Positions 46,492 to 58,401 of a stretch of 64,000 nucleotides of DNA are shown here, one piece after another. Under the pieces are notes generated by a model, which saw nothing but the letters and a program-made list of their open reading frames with translations, was not told where the DNA came from and did not search any database. Source of the stretch: Adiantum capillus-veneris (lineage: Eukaryota; Streptophyta; Polypodiopsida; Polypodiales; Pteridaceae); contig CM043970.1 in NCBI GenBank assembly GCA_014529385.2, positions 65,364,496-65,428,495 on the forward strand. The letters run 5' to 3'. Position 1 is the stretch's first letter. Every line of letters begins with the position of its first letter. The position numbers and the translations under genes were made by a program.

Positions 46492-47254
46492 TTATGAGTT
46501 TGATAGATTTGCTATAAGTTCGTGTATGGTAAAATCTGTAATTCCTAGCTTTGGGGATGGTTGAGCAACATCTTTATGTGAAGTGGTAGTATCATCTGGC
46601 AAAGGTCCATACAATGATTCATATCGTTGAAGATTTGCTTGTGCATCACTTAACTCTATTTCAAGCTCAAGAATACGGCCACGAAGCATGTCCGGTGTTT
46701 CTCCTTGGCTGGCAAGGTCTTGTCCTTGGCTGGCTAATTCAGTCAGTGTTTCTGACTCTTCAGGAAGTAAAACAATAGGACGCTTGCGAGGAGGCATTGG
46801 ATTATTTGCATTGCGTGCTGCCACCTTTTCTGCAATGCGTCCACGTCCAACGCCAGCGGTGCCTGGACGATCTGACCAATCCACTCTCTCCAACAAAACA
46901 TATCGAACATAGCATTGCTGGATAAACTAGATTGCTACTTGGTTGTTGTTTGGTAGGCATCTCTTCTTGTCGTATAAACCTTTGCAGCAATACACGTGCC
47001 AGTCCTTTATGTTGCAAATCAGAGAGCTTTAACAGAGCTGTATCTTTTCCATTGCCACTTATTTGAAATAGTTGATGGCGTACAAAGTGATTAGGGCAAA
47101 GCTTTTTGAACTCTTTAAGGGTTAATGGTTCTCTCTGCAGCTCAGATTCATCTTCTTCAATGTTGGCAATAGTAGAAAGATCTGCTTGTCCACATCTAAC
47201 TTGTTCTTCTTAAAAAATTGCCTGAGCTTCAGCGTGGTTGAGTTCTTCTTCCAT
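46492..47254 (-). pseudogene. Passenger ORF 2 of hAT, unidentified coiled-coil protein
   Basis: From ATG 47254 the minus frame reads MEEELNHAEAQAIF, hits a TAA, then continues in frame as STIANIEEDESELQREPLTL and KEFKKLCPNHFVRHQLFQIS to about 46910. It then shifts to the frame ending at 46492, with RVDWSDRPGTAGVGRGR, a basic PMPPRKRPI patch that could be a nuclear signal, and a coiled coil RGRILELEIELSDAQANLQR. The family is not recognised. It is 166 bp downstream of the kinase on the same strand, so the two may be co-transcribed or be exons of one gene. Confidence 0.5.
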
Positions 47255-47420
47255 ATCTGCATATCAGGTGAACATGTCATTACTTTTAAATACCCATTCA
47301 ATTAATTTGACATTGGACAGTATATCGAATGACAAACATAGATATTTTGTTCAATTAAACATACAATTAAATCTGACACCAAAAGTAAAACAATGATGAA
47401 ATCATGAGACTGTGTTTTCA

Positions 47421-48820
47421 TTAATCATCAGCTAAGCCAGATGTCATTACAATGTTGTAACCCACTCTATGGGTACCATTTAAACATAAGGAGAGATCAA
47501 AAGCATTAGGCCGGGTTTTGGGGTTTTGGCGCTTGCCGGTTTCAAGATGAGCAAGTACATTACTCAAAAAATGTCTCTTGCTTTGTTCTTGGGGCTCTGG
47601 TAAGCACTTCAAAATGCGTTTACATGTATGAAACATGGAATAAATATCCATAGCTTTGGCCCAGGAGGGAGGATTACTAGATATACATTCGGGGGCTGCC
47701 CATGGATAATCTCTCTCATATTGTTTTCTAGTTTCTATCTGCATATCGCGTAGAGGAGGAAAACCGGCTGTCGTATTTGTTTTGGTGCATGAACCCCAAT
47801 CCACAATGCCGGCGTAAACACCTTTTTTGCCAAAATGCAGCATCATATTCCGAGAGTGTAGATCATTGTGGAGGTAGTTATGCGTATGTATATACTTCAG
47901 TGTTTGGAAGAGAGCATTGATGATCTGCAAAATATTCTCCTGGAATAGCTCTACTGTTCCTGCAGTGAGTACGTAATCGCGAATGACAGGCTGGCTGCCG
48001 TCTGCAGTGCATTCTTTGATCCATTGCTCTGCCATTCCAAAATCGTGAAATGAGCATTGGTCGCTCCACGTGGCGCACCATGGCAAGAGGGTAGATAATA
48101 CCTCGATGTGAAATATCCAAAATTGTTGCTTTGTCTTTGACCTGTTGCTCCATGGTGGGCCCATGTAAGTGTACTTTGAACACCTTTGCAGCATACACTT
48201 GATCTTTGAAACCGGGATGTGTGACACCCACACGCTTCACATGTGCCCATCTTCCCTCTCCCAGCTGTGGAGCTTGGATATTGAAGACGGCTGTGTCGGG
48301 TAAAAGGTATAAAATAGGTGGTAGCTGAGAGAGGTCTAATGTAGCAATGGATGACGTTGCACGCTCTGTTCTAAGAATGATTTTTGGTTCAACAGCAGCT
48401 TCAGAGGAGCTGGCTTCCACTCTTGTACACTTTGCTGCTCTTTCTAACTTTTCCTTGCTCTTGAACTCCGTGTAAAGCTGTTGCACAAGATGTATGCGCT
48501 CAGCTATGTTTGGCAAGGAAGTAATTGCATGAATTTTTCAGTTCTTGAAAGGTTTTCATGATCTGTCCAATGGTTTGTTTGACCATGTTTACTAAAGCAC
48601 CTGATGTCAGGAGGGCTATGTCAAAAATAGCTGGTGCAAACTCTACCTGGAGCTGCTCAAACACAGACTTGGTTAGAGTCTCTGTAAGCTGATAAAAATG
48701 CTCTGGAGCGACAGGGTTTAAACAACGCCTAATCTCTGCCTCTGACGTGTAATGGAAGTGTCTCACAATCACTTCGGAGATGAACTTTCGTTGATGTTTC
48801 GCTAGCTTCGTGTCTGCCAT
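47421..48820 (-). pseudogene. Passenger protein kinase gene inside the hAT element
   Basis: From ATG 48820 (MADTKLAKHQRKF) an unrecognised N-terminal part of about 190 residues is followed by a kinase fold. The glycine loop is LGEGRWAHV and the lysine strand is QVYAAKVFKV (about 48160-48260). The catalytic loop is LHNDLHSRNMML (about 47850), with the H-x-D and D+5 Asn kept. The metal motif is VDWGSC (DFG changed to DWG). The P+1/APE region is YPWAAPECIS and the subdomain IX aspartate lies in MDIYSMFHT. Two frame changes, near 48520 and near 48030, break the gene; introns are not obvious there. The key catalytic residues are retained, suggesting that an ancestor was an active kinase. The substrate is unknown. 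Confidence 0.82.
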
Positions 48821-49127
<307 letters not shown>

Positions 49128-49129
49128 GG

Positions 49130-50517
49130 CCAGGAGTGTGAGATGCTCTCAGCACAAGAACTGGACCCTACTATGTGCAAAAGTGTGAGATGATGAAAGA
49201 AATTACATCTAAAGGGTTGGAAAATCGTACATGTGAACAACTCAGCTAGTGTGAGATATTCTCAACACAAGTCCTGGATGCTGTTGTAAAATAGATTGAT
49301 AGTTTTTATCAATCTAATCCATGATAAAGTGTGTGGAACTCACAACACAACTATCAGCGGATAAATTAACAATTGCAGATGTAAGTTACCTATCGTATGT
49401 GTTTACGTCCAAAACAACACCAAGTCATTTAATGATGAAAAATGATGTTCTTTTGGAACATGAAACACACGAGTAACCAGTATGTCACATTAAGATGAAG
49501 AGGGCATGAAAATATGCATCTCTTCACTCTTAATATAACGAGTGGTAACGCTTGTGTTTCTATGTAACACATATGACAGAAAAACTTAATCTAAAATTGT
49601 AAATTTTATAAGCTATTTCTAATGGAGTGTGTGGAACGCACAACACAACCATCAGCAAACAGCTCAACAATCTCAAATGTAAATCAATTGTTGTATATAT
49701 CTATGTTCAGAGTAACACCAAGTCATCTGCTGATGAACAATGATGTTACTACAGAAATAGAAGCACAAAAATAATGAAAGTCGCATTAAGATGAAGAGGG
49801 CATAAAGTATGCATCTCTACACTCTTAAAATGAAGAACGTTAATCTTTGTGCTTCTATGTAGAATAATCAATAATGATTTACTTTAAGATTGTAAATTTT
49901 ATAGGCCACTCTGAAGTGAGAGGTGTAGCATCATGCGTACTACACTCCACGAGTCGACCTCTAATCCTAACTCATCTCTATGGTGAGAGATATACTACTA
50001 CACCATACGAGTGAGAATCTAAATTTACCCTAAGCCTTCCCTAGAGTGAGTTATATAACTACACACCACGGGAAAGGAAACTATATTCTACACACCTATG
50101 GAGTGAGCCATATGGCTACACACCACGAAGTGGCCTACGACCTGCAAGCCAACTTTGTGGTGAGAGCCGAAACTACTGCACCACACAAGTCTAGCACAAC
50201 ACAAAAAAAGTTAGTATTTACTGAAAATTTAAAAAATTTACCTGAAAACTGCTGTAAACCGAAGACGTTGTCGCTATTTGTCAAACTCTCAGAAGCTCCA
50301 AGCTCTCCAGACTCGAAAAAATTCCACAATGCTTTTCGATCGAATACGGCGACGATTGTATATATATACAGTTTGTCGATCGAAATAGTTTTCGATCGAA
50401 AAATATCTCGATCGAAAACGGTTTTATATGTCTATACGGTAATTATTCGGAAATACGACGTATATTGACGTTTTATACGTATAATTTTTGCTATACGGGT
50501 GTATAAATGCAACGCAG
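49130..50517. repeat. hAT right subterminal region with tandem and palindromic repeats
   Basis: Two diverged copies of a 298-bp unit start near 49329 and 49627 (GTGTGTGGAAC..ACAACACAAC). Five GTGAGAG/GTGAG..CTACAC motifs follow (about 49918-50190). CGATCG palindromes are at 50337, 50377, 50393 and 50409, and ATACG motifs lead to the terminus. The arrangement mirrors the left end in inverted orientation. Confidence 0.8.
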
Positions 50518-52113
50518 ATGAGGTGGGAAAATTTCCTTTCGCAATTTCATTTTCATATTGCTCACATTGCTGGCAAGCATAATCAAGTAGCTGATGCACT
50601 CTCAAGACGGCCGAGAGTGAATGCAGTTTCCATAGCAACTCACAATGATCTATCTTCAATGATAGATGAGTATGCTATTGATCCCGATTTTAGAGATGTG
50701 ATTTCAACCCTTGCATTAGGGAAGAAAAAAGAACCATTTACTTTACAAGATGGTTATCTTCTCTATGGCAATAGACTATGCGTTACTAACTCACTACGTG
50801 AGAAAGTAATGACGTATGAATCTCATGCTCCACCTTATGCGGGGCATAGGGGGATTCAGTCTACCTTAAAGGGAATTGAAACATATTTCTATTGGCCTAC
50901 CATGAAAATGAACATACAAGACTATGTTTCTAAATGTGTGGTATGCCAAAAGACAAAATTTGATAGAGGGAAGCAACTTGGATTGCTTCAACCCTTGCCA
51001 ATCCCTAATTCACCATGGGAGAGCATATCCATGGATTTTATCTTTGGATTGCCTAAGTCTATCCATGGGAATACGGGAATATGGACGATAGTAGACAGGT
51101 TTAGTAAACAAGCTCATTTTATACTTGTCAAAAAGACTATCAAAGCCCATCAAATGGCAACCCTCTTCATTTCACAAATTTTCAAGTACCATGGCTTGCC
51201 AATGTCCATAGTGTCGGATAGAGATCCTAGAATGACCAGTAATTTCTAGAAGGGTCTCTTTGAGAATTTAGGGACAAGGCTAAACTTCTCTTCGGCCTAT
51301 CATCCACAAACGGATGGCCAAAGTGAAATAGCTAACCTAACAATTCTTGATCTACTAAAAGCCTATGTAACGGAAGTAGATCAAAGATCCCAATGGGAGA
51401 AGTACTTACCCTTAGTGGAGTATGCTTACAATAACACTGTACATACTTCCACGGGAAAAGCACCTTTCGAGGTAATTGAGGGAAGATAAAAAAGTCCCTT
51501 GCTACTTAAAGTACATGGGAAGATCTTCGTTGTAGATGAGTATAGCCGAGACCTACAAGAATCTTTTCAAAAGATTAAGGATGCTATCTCTATCTCACAG
51601 CAAAGGCAAAAGGCTGCTGCTGACAAGCACAGAAGAGCCCAAGCCTTTAAAGAAAATGATTGGGTCTTATTAAAGTTTCCCAAGGCTCGATTAAGGCACA
51701 CGACAGGCAAGAATCCTACGGGCCACCAAAAGTACTATGCTAAACTAGCAAAAAGGTACTATGGTCCCTTCCAGATTCTTAGGCCAATCAATGAGATGGC
51801 CTATCAACTCAAGTTGCCCAATCATTGGCTCATACACAATGCTTTCCATGTGAGCCTATTAAAGCCTTACAGAGGAGAGCCACCTCAAGAACCAACTATT
51901 GAAGACCCACCGGAGATCGAGGACCAAGAGGAGGTGCTGCAGCCCGAGTCCATTCTCCGACATGAAGACAAGGTATTAAGAGGCGGTAAGACTATCCGAC
52001 GATATCTTATTAAGTTTAAGAATTATCCTTTTGAAGATGCTAGATGGATGCAAGGCATACAATTAAAGGATAACCTAAACCTTGTCAATGCTTACAATGC
52101 TTCCCAAGAGTAA
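50518..52113 (+). pseudogene. Gypsy C RNase H end, integrase and chromodomain
   Basis: It resumes at the duplicated target (MRWENFLSQFHFHIAHIAGK, then HNQVADALSRRP). Integrase has the H2C2 finger HAPPYAGHRG..CVVCQKTK, catalytic SMDFIFGLPKS and IVSDRDPRMTSNF. A TAG at 51247 precedes FSSAYHPQTDGQSEI, whose E completes the D,D,E triad. A TAA at 51487 follows the PFEVIEG motif. The C-terminus has GPFQILRPINEMAYQLKLPN and a chromodomain-like RRYLIKFKNYPFEDARWM (about 51995-52050), which can direct integration to marked chromatin. It ends at 52113. The 52114-52457 part is 3' leader. Confidence 0.9.
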
Positions 52114-52457
52114 GCAAATGTACAAAATGTTAAAAATGAACAAAGTTTTTTTGTCTTATAAGACTCTCTTTTTCTTTATTGTGCACAAAAATGAAGTAGT
52201 ATGCATGCTTAGATCAAGTTTGCGGAGACGACGTCTCCCAAACACCAAGTAGAGCTTGTCACTCTACTATGGAAGACTGATAGGACTAATGTGCAGACAT
52301 GCTTGCGGCAGTCTTAGGCTCTCAAGTGCCAAATGGACTAGTCATCCATTGTGGAATGATGTTGTAGGGTAACATAGGGATCCTCTACCCGCTAAGAAAA
52401 GGACTCATGAATATGCTTTATCTTCTCTACACCATAGTCGAGGACGACTATGATTTC

Positions 52458-52470
52458 AAGAGAGAGGTAA
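52458..52470 (+). other. Polypurine tract of gypsy C
   Basis: AAGAGAGAGGTAA lies directly before the TGTCATAATAAT start of the 3' LTR. Confidence 0.75.
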
Positions 52471-52502
52471 TGTCATAATAATCAATATCTAATTCTCCTA
52501 AA

Positions 52503-52695
52503 TGTTGGGGTATAAAGCCCAATGTGGTCGCCTAGGTAAGTGGGCGGGCCGCCAGGTATGTACACATATTCTTTTGTAAAAACCTAATAAGAACTCACTA
52601 TGCTCTACACATTACAGTAGAGCGAGTTTACCATATCGTTGTGCTCGTCTTCTCGCACTCTCTCTCGCGTCGCACTTTCGCTCGTACTCCTTTCA
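52503..52695 (+). repeat. 5' LTR of mini-copia
   Basis: 193 bp, TGTTGGGGTATAAAG..CTCCTTTCA. By eye it differs from the 3' LTR by around ten changes. Confidence 0.93.
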
Positions 52696-53783
52696 ACTGG
52701 TATCAGAGCTCATATCGAGGCTCGGGGCAGCATTTGTAGGTAGTTAGAGTCACCTGCTCAGATTGGAGTGAGATTCGATAGGTGAAGACACGGCCCCAAT
52801 TCCTGCGGGAAAGCCCGAAGGGATCGGTCTTCTCAGAATTTCATTTTGAGGTCATCTCGGCCACCGTTCGGCTTCGAAAAAGATCTGCGCAGGCCATTTT
52901 CGACTACGTGGTCTTGGCGGGTGCAGATCCGACTCTGCAAATTTGGGGTTTCGGCCTACGACTGCAAGTGTTGCGGATATCTGCACTTCCAGAGTGCTGA
53001 TTTGTGGCTATCTACACAACGAAGGACGGCTTACAGTTCTTGGAGGCGTGTCACATACGACACGGGCGCACCTACACATAGACTGTAGGCGACATCCACC
53101 AGTTCATCAGGTAGCTTGTGCTTGCTGCTTGATATTCCAGATTTCATCCTGACATTGCAGGTACTTCCACATGGGATGTATTGTCAGAGATGATGTATGT
53201 CTGTTGAGGGTTTGCTGGCTGTGAGTCAAGCAGCAAACAACCGCCGCAGAGCGGTTACAACATACAGTGGGAAATTTGTGGATGTATGACTTTGTGGGAA
53301 GTCTATGTACTGTCAGATTTACTGCAACCTTTGTTGAGGGTCGAGTGAGGTTTTATTGAGCTGGGGGATTCTCGAATGTTGAGATCCTTTCGGTGATACA
53401 GGTCTTGGAGCGATCCCTCGAGCACCCTTAGATAGGCAGCTAGGATGTATTGACTGTGAGTTAGACAGTTGGGATTGCATCTTTGCTTTACTGCCGTTGA
53501 GGCATTGTCGCAGTCTATGCTTACAGGACAGTGACAGGACAGTCAGAGACAGTACAGGTGCAGGACATGTTTACCCGCAGCTTACAGTGTCAGAGAGACA
53601 GTGTTTTTTGAGCTGTTTTTGAGTACACCAGAGCCATTTTACAAAGGAGACTCTGTCGAAATTTCTGCAGAATCTGAAGCTTTATTGGTTCATTTGATAG
53701 GTTGATATTGGTTCAGAGGTCAATTTACAGGAGAAACTCTGTCGAAGTTTTCCCAGGAAAGTAGACTACTGTGAAGCGTAGCT

Positions 53784-54653
53784 ATGGATGGATCACAGGA
53801 CACTGCTCTTTACAATACCAAGAAGCTGGATGGAACCAATTTCCCATTGTGGAAGAGGCATATTTGGCATGTGTTGGTACAAAAGAAGCAGATAAAACCT
53901 ATAAAGCTCAAGGGGATAAAACCACAAGATATGGACGAAGATGAATGGAGCGAAATGGATGAATTGGCACTTTCTACCATTATGCTGACTTTGGCAGAAA
54001 GCGTTTACTTCAATGTAGCAGACGAGATGTATGCAATGATTGCTACTCACCCAGACATTGCATTTGCAGTGGAAGTAGTAAGTCGATACATGTCAAACCC
54101 AGGCAAGAAACATTGGGAGGCAGTGAAAGGAATATTGAGATACCTGAAAGCTACAAAGAGTATGCGCATATGCTATGGGAGTCAGGAGCCAAGTGTAAAG
54201 GGTTTTATAGACTCAGATTATGCAGGTGACTTAGACAACCAAAGGTCTACGTCAGGGTATGTCTTTACATTGGCTGGTGGAGCAGTATCATGGCGTTCTA
54301 GATTACAAGATTGTGTTACTCAGTCTACTACAGAGGCTGAATATGTTGCAGCATCAGAGGCATGCAAAGAATCAATTTGGCTTAATCGACTAGTAACAGA
54401 TTTGGGAATCAAAGAAGAGATGCCTGTGTTATATTGTGATAGTCAAAGTGCTATACAATTGGCTCGCAATCCAGTTTATCACTCAAAGACAAAGCATGTG
54501 GATGTGAAGTATCATTTCATTAGGGAAATGCTAGAGGATAAGAAACTTCAGCTTGTCAAAGTTCACACCACAGAAAATCCTGCTCATCTACTTACAAAAG
54601 GACTTCCCTCAGAGAGCTTTGCGCATTTTCGCAAGCAGTTAGGTGTAGGGTAG
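53784..54653 (+). CDS. Intact gag-RNase H fusion ORF of mini-copia
   Basis: A 289-codon uninterrupted frame. Residues 1-82 are the copia gag N-terminus (MDGSQDTALYNTKKLDGTNF, DEDEWSEMDEL, SVYFNVADEM). Residues from 83 on are the copia RNase H and tail (YAMIATHPDIAFAVEVVSRY, FIDSDYAGDLDNQRSTSGYV, TEAEYVAASEACKESIWL, LLTKGLPSESFAHFRKQLGV). The junction at 54026-54030 is GATGT, a 5-bp match present at both parental sites in copia B. The acidic RNase H residues D (in DSDYAG), E (in TEAEY) and D (in CDSQSA) are kept. Both parts are in frame, so selection for or tolerance of the fusion is possible. Confidence 0.85.
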   Translation: MDGSQDTALYNTKKLDGTNFPLWKRHIWHVLVQKKQIKPIKLKGIKPQDMDEDEWSEMDELALSTIMLTLAESVYFNVADEMYAMIATHPDIAFAVEVVSRYMSNPGKKHWEAVKGILRYLKATKSMRICYGSQEPSVKGFIDSDYAGDLDNQRSTSGYVFTLAGGAVSWRSRLQDCVTQSTTEAEYVAASEACKESIWLNRLVTDLGIKEEMPVLYCDSQSAIQLARNPVYHSKTKHVDVKYHFIREMLEDKKLQLVKVHTTENPAHLLTKGLPSESFAHFRKQLGVG

Positions 54654-54738
54654 TACATCACTTCTCTACATCTCTTGTATATTAGCTTGTATAGTAGCTT
54701 CTCTCACACAATACCACATTTGACTTGAAGTGGGAGGT

Positions 54739-54931
54739 TGTTGGGGTATAAAGCCCAATGTGGTCGCCCAGGTAAGTGGGTGGGCCGCCATGTAATTACA
54801 CATATTCTTTTGTAAAAACCTAATAAGAACTAACTATGCTGTACACATTACAGTAGAGCGAGTTTACCATATCTTCGTGCTCTTCTTCTCGCACTCTCTC
54901 TCACGTCGCACTTCCGCTCGTACTCCTTTCA
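54739..54931 (+). repeat. 3' LTR of mini-copia
   Basis: 193 bp, starting TGTTGGGGTATAAAG after the purine tract and followed by target duplication CTAAA. Confidence 0.93.
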
Positions 54932-55282
54932 CTAAACGATTTTCTCATATTAAACTGATCATTTAATGTGGGGAAGTGCCAGGGGAGAAAAAGCTAGAAT
55001 ATTGGTTAAGCTAGCATACCGGCCACAGTAGGGATCCAAAGGAGGGAAAATAGGGATCCAAAGGGGGGGCCATCTGCAAAAGAGCCATGTGCAACAATGG
55101 GCTAAAAAGACCCTTAGGTTCAGCCCATTAAGACTTCCAAAATGCTAAGGTTCCAAAATTCAAAGGTTGTGTCCAAAGGTCAACCCCAGGGGAAATTGGA
55201 TGCTTTGTGTGTAACTAAAAAGTCTTTGCATATCCCTACATGGGAGGGGGTGAGCCCTTCTTCTAGGGGATGAGAGAGAAAG

Positions 55283-55283
<1 letters not shown>

Positions 55284-55360
<77 letters not shown>
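55284..55360. repeat. (CA)n microsatellite
   Basis: A 77-base CA/AC run within the gypsy C 3' LTR. It is the only long CA tract in the window. Confidence 0.95.
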
Positions 55361-55363
<3 letters not shown>

Positions 55364-56565
55364 CTCCCTTTACACAAAGGGAATTAGGGACACATGTCAG
55401 CTCCCTAGCCCAGATGCCCACAAGGTGTGCCCAATTCCTATTGGATGGCCTTGGAGGTGGACCAATGAGAATTAGGCTAGAGTAAATCTAGTTTAATTAA
55501 TTTAGAAACACTTAATAAAAGAACCAATGAGAATTAAGTCTCCTAGAAGACTATTGGATAGTCTCCCAAGGGGTCCAATGAGCATTCAGGAGCCCAATGG
55601 CTTGCCTGATTCCTATTGGCCAGGAGGCAAAGGGGTCCAATGAGAGTTTAGTTTAATTATTATATTACCTAAATCTCTCACAAAAGGGGAAAGGGGGACA
55701 CATGTCAGAAGGCTATCACTTATGTTGCTTAATAGCCATTGGCTTGACTTGGGGAGGTCCAATGGGGAGCCTGCAAGAGCAATTAGCAAGAGGGCTCACC
55801 CAAGAGAGAGAGGGGGCTGATTTTTGCAAGGCATTATCACACACACACTCACACAATCTCATGTGTGAAGAAAGAGAAGACGATCTCTTCCCAAGATTTA
55901 ATGGAGAGCTCATCACCTACTCCAAGCTTGTGAGATAGAAGCCTACATCAACACACTCTTGGCATGTGGATGCAAATCCAACCAAGAGCCAAGATTCAAT
56001 GCATGCTCATCTCCTCTACCAAGCTAATTACTAAGCTAAAGCTATGCTAATATGAGTGATTATGTGAGGATATGTACATCTTTCTCGTAAGATACTCCTT
56101 CTTCCTCTCAATCTACTCTCATACCCTGCTAGCTCTCACCATCTTCGAAGGTGTGTGAGGTCTTGGGTCTGAGAACGGGGATAATTAAAGTTGTGTTTGC
56201 TAAGTGTTTTGCTTAGTGCATGAAGATTTCATCTTCATTGCACTAGCTATTCTTGAAGGAACACAAAGAATTGTATTGTACAATGTCTCTCTTGATGGGA
56301 GAAACCATAATACAAAGCCTTTTGGAGGGGGGACCGGCTCCATACAAATCCGGTCCTCAACTGTTGTCAATAGCTTAATTTCTCTCTCTTTTGAAAGTAT
56401 TGTTGATGCTATCTAACTAGGTGTTATGCTTTTTGTTGCTCTCTCCACCCAAGCACTCTTGTAATTCTCATTAGGAATCTATTCTAATGAAATGCCCACT
56501 ATGTTCATGCTAATTTCCGCTACACATAAGTTTTTTAGACCATTAAATGTTACACCACTACAGGG

Positions 56566-58043
56566 CATGGATGCTAGGCCAGAGTCTATGACTGACGATG
56601 AGTGGGAGGACTTGGATGAGCTTGCACGTTCGACGATCAAGTTACACCTTGGTGAGTCTATCTATCGCATTGGTTTGGATGCATGTATAGCTAGAGAGTT
56701 ATGGCAAAGATTGTGCAATGCTTTTGGCTCAAATGAGTCTAGAGAGATGCCTATAGTCAAAGGACGATCTTCCAGACATAGAGATGTTGTGTGTTGGCGT
56801 TGTGGTCATACAGGGCATGTATATAGGCGTTGTTTTCGACGGATGAGATAGTGTAGGAGACAGCACAAGAGGGATGCTATCACTTTGGATGATGTGGGAG
56901 CAGATGTAGTGTTTGTGGCTACACATGATGGAGATGTCCCCTTTGCTTCCATGTTTACTCTTGACATTGTTATGTCGGTTTTTGACGAGACATTGCCTTC
57001 GCATTGGATACTAGATGTGAGTGCTTGGTTTCACGTCACGCCGAGTCGTGAGTGGTTAGCACATATGCTAGTGGTATGCTTGGACGTGTGTGTCTAGCTG
57101 ATGGTTCAATGCATGACATAGTTGGTGTAGGAGATGTCAGACTATCGTTGTCGAGTGGTGCATCATACGTGTTGCGAGATGTACGCCATGTGCTGGTTTG
57201 ACGCAGAGCTTGATCTCTGTGAGTCAATTATGAGACAACGGATGCCAAGTAGTGCTGGATGAGCACAGTTTCAGATTTCATCATGGACAGCTAGTCATAG
57301 CGAGAGGTGCTAGTGTTGGCACGATCCATGCAATGCGAGTACGTCATGTGCGAGATGGTACAGTATTTGTGAGTACCCAGCCATGCAGAGAGACGAGGCA
57401 TGTCTCCTTTGCGGATAGGTTGCATGATGCTCCAGTTTGTGAGCATGTTGAGCCAGTTGTGCAAATAGTTGTGCAGCAGGGCATGTCATTTTTGAATAGA
57501 ATGACAGATATGGATGGCTTGAGTGTTGAGGATTTAGCCGTGATTAAGTCATTCATGGATATGCTTAGGTCAGAGGTTGATGTGTGTGAGTTAGAGCTAG
57601 GCATTGCTCTTACCACACAGGGTTCAGGACAGATAGATGCTCTTGGTGCGCATGTGACATGCGATGGACATGAGGATGGATTCCAAGGATTGAAGTTCGG
57701 GTGTCAGGATGATTGCCACGAGTGGAATTATGAGCCAGATTTGACTGAGATGGTCAAATTGGCAGAGATTGCCAAGGTTGCATCAGCAGTCGGGAGTCTC
57801 ATGTACGAGATACTCATCTCGAGACCCGAGATTGCATTTGTAGTAGGTGCATTTGCAGTGGGAGCAGTTAGTCGTGCAGTGACTGACGTTGGGCTTGAGC
57901 ATAGGGGCACTTTGCAGCGTATGGTGAGATACCTGCAGGATGTGTGCGGCTTTGGTGAGGAGTATGGTGTCGATTGCTCTATACTTCCTCTACAATCAGA
58001 GCTGGATGCACACATATTTAGTGAGCCAGTGGGTGTTGGCTGA
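56566..58043 (+). pseudogene. Copia D gag/protease/RNase H fragments
   Basis: Gag has DDEWEDLDELARSTIKLHL and IARELWQRLCNAFGSNES. The knuckle is CWRCGHTGHVYRRC (56794-56835). The protease-like part has HWILDVSAWFHVTPSREWL, where the D-S-G triplet is lost (D-V-S), then GDVRLSLSSGASYVLRDVRH with stops. The last ORF (57252-58043) begins with pre-integrase-like DEHSFRFHHGQLVIARG and ends in RNase H-like SAVGSLMYEILISRPEIAFV and RTLQRMVRYLQD-type sequence. At least two large internal deletions joined these parts. Confidence 0.7.
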
Positions 58044-58126
58044 GGTCACACTTGTGATGGCCTTGTACAGGTTTTGTACGGTTTTCTTTTCTCTCTCATG
58101 GCCACATTGGCCTTCACGTGGGAGGT

Positions 58127-58401
58127 TGTTGGGGTAAAGCCCCATGTGGCCGATTAGGCCAGGTGCTCGCCCACTATACTTATTCATTATATACATAATA
58201 GAATAAGGGGGCTCACATGTAGAGAGTGAGTTTTAGCCCTTGCAAACACAAGGTCTCCTCTTCTCCTCTCTTCTCCATTGTTGCACACACTCACACACGC
58301 TCCCACTTGCGCACTTCACAATCTCCTCCTGTGCAAAAGTGAGCACTTTCCTCTTACACATATTTATTTATAGATAGCACTCAATGCTCAGCAATGATTA
58401 C
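58127..58401 (+). repeat. 3' LTR of copia D
   Basis: Starts TGTTGGGGTAAAGCCCCATG. It runs to GATTAC at 58401, with a final A probably supplied at 63906 beyond the next insertion. The last 100 bp (TGCAAAAGTGAGCACTTTCC.. TTTATTTATAGA) resemble the LTR of the element that follows. Confidence 0.6.

Larger units (their letters stand above)
52503..54931 (+). mobile_element. Mini-copia: 2429-bp internally deleted copia B-family element
   Basis: 193-bp LTRs at 52503-52695 and 54739-54931, perfect duplication CTAAA (52498-52502, 54932-54936), primer site TGGTATCAGAGC (52698-52709) and purine tract GAAGTGGGAGGT (54727-54738). The roughly 1.07-kb leader matches copia B at 37116-38150 in reverse. The coding part fuses gag directly to RNase H, removing the zinc knuckle, protease, integrase and RT. 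All cis-acting sequences are kept, so it could move with proteins from full copia B elements. Confidence 0.94.
52471..56554 (+). repeat. 3' LTR of gypsy C (split by mini-copia)
   Basis: Starts TGTCATAATA after the purine tract and ends TGTTACA. Without the nested element and one target copy it is about 1.65 kb. Positions 55775-56554 align with the 5' LTR. It includes a (CA)n tract at 55284-55360. The ORFs in it (for example 55702-55938) are not genes. Confidence 0.88.
56555..58401 (+). mobile_element. Copia D: rearranged copia remnant, target of gypsy C
   Basis: The gag frame opens at the gypsy C edge (PLQGMDARPESMTDDEWEDL), so gypsy C inserted into gag and the 5' part is lost. Pieces of gag, zinc knuckle, protease and RNase H follow, with RT and integrase missing. 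A purine tract GTGGGAGGT precedes a TGTTGGGGTAAAGCCCC LTR start at 58127. Confidence 0.8.

Noticed and set aside
55180-55485. Cys-Val and His-Thr ORFs
   Set aside because: They are translations of the (CA)n tract.
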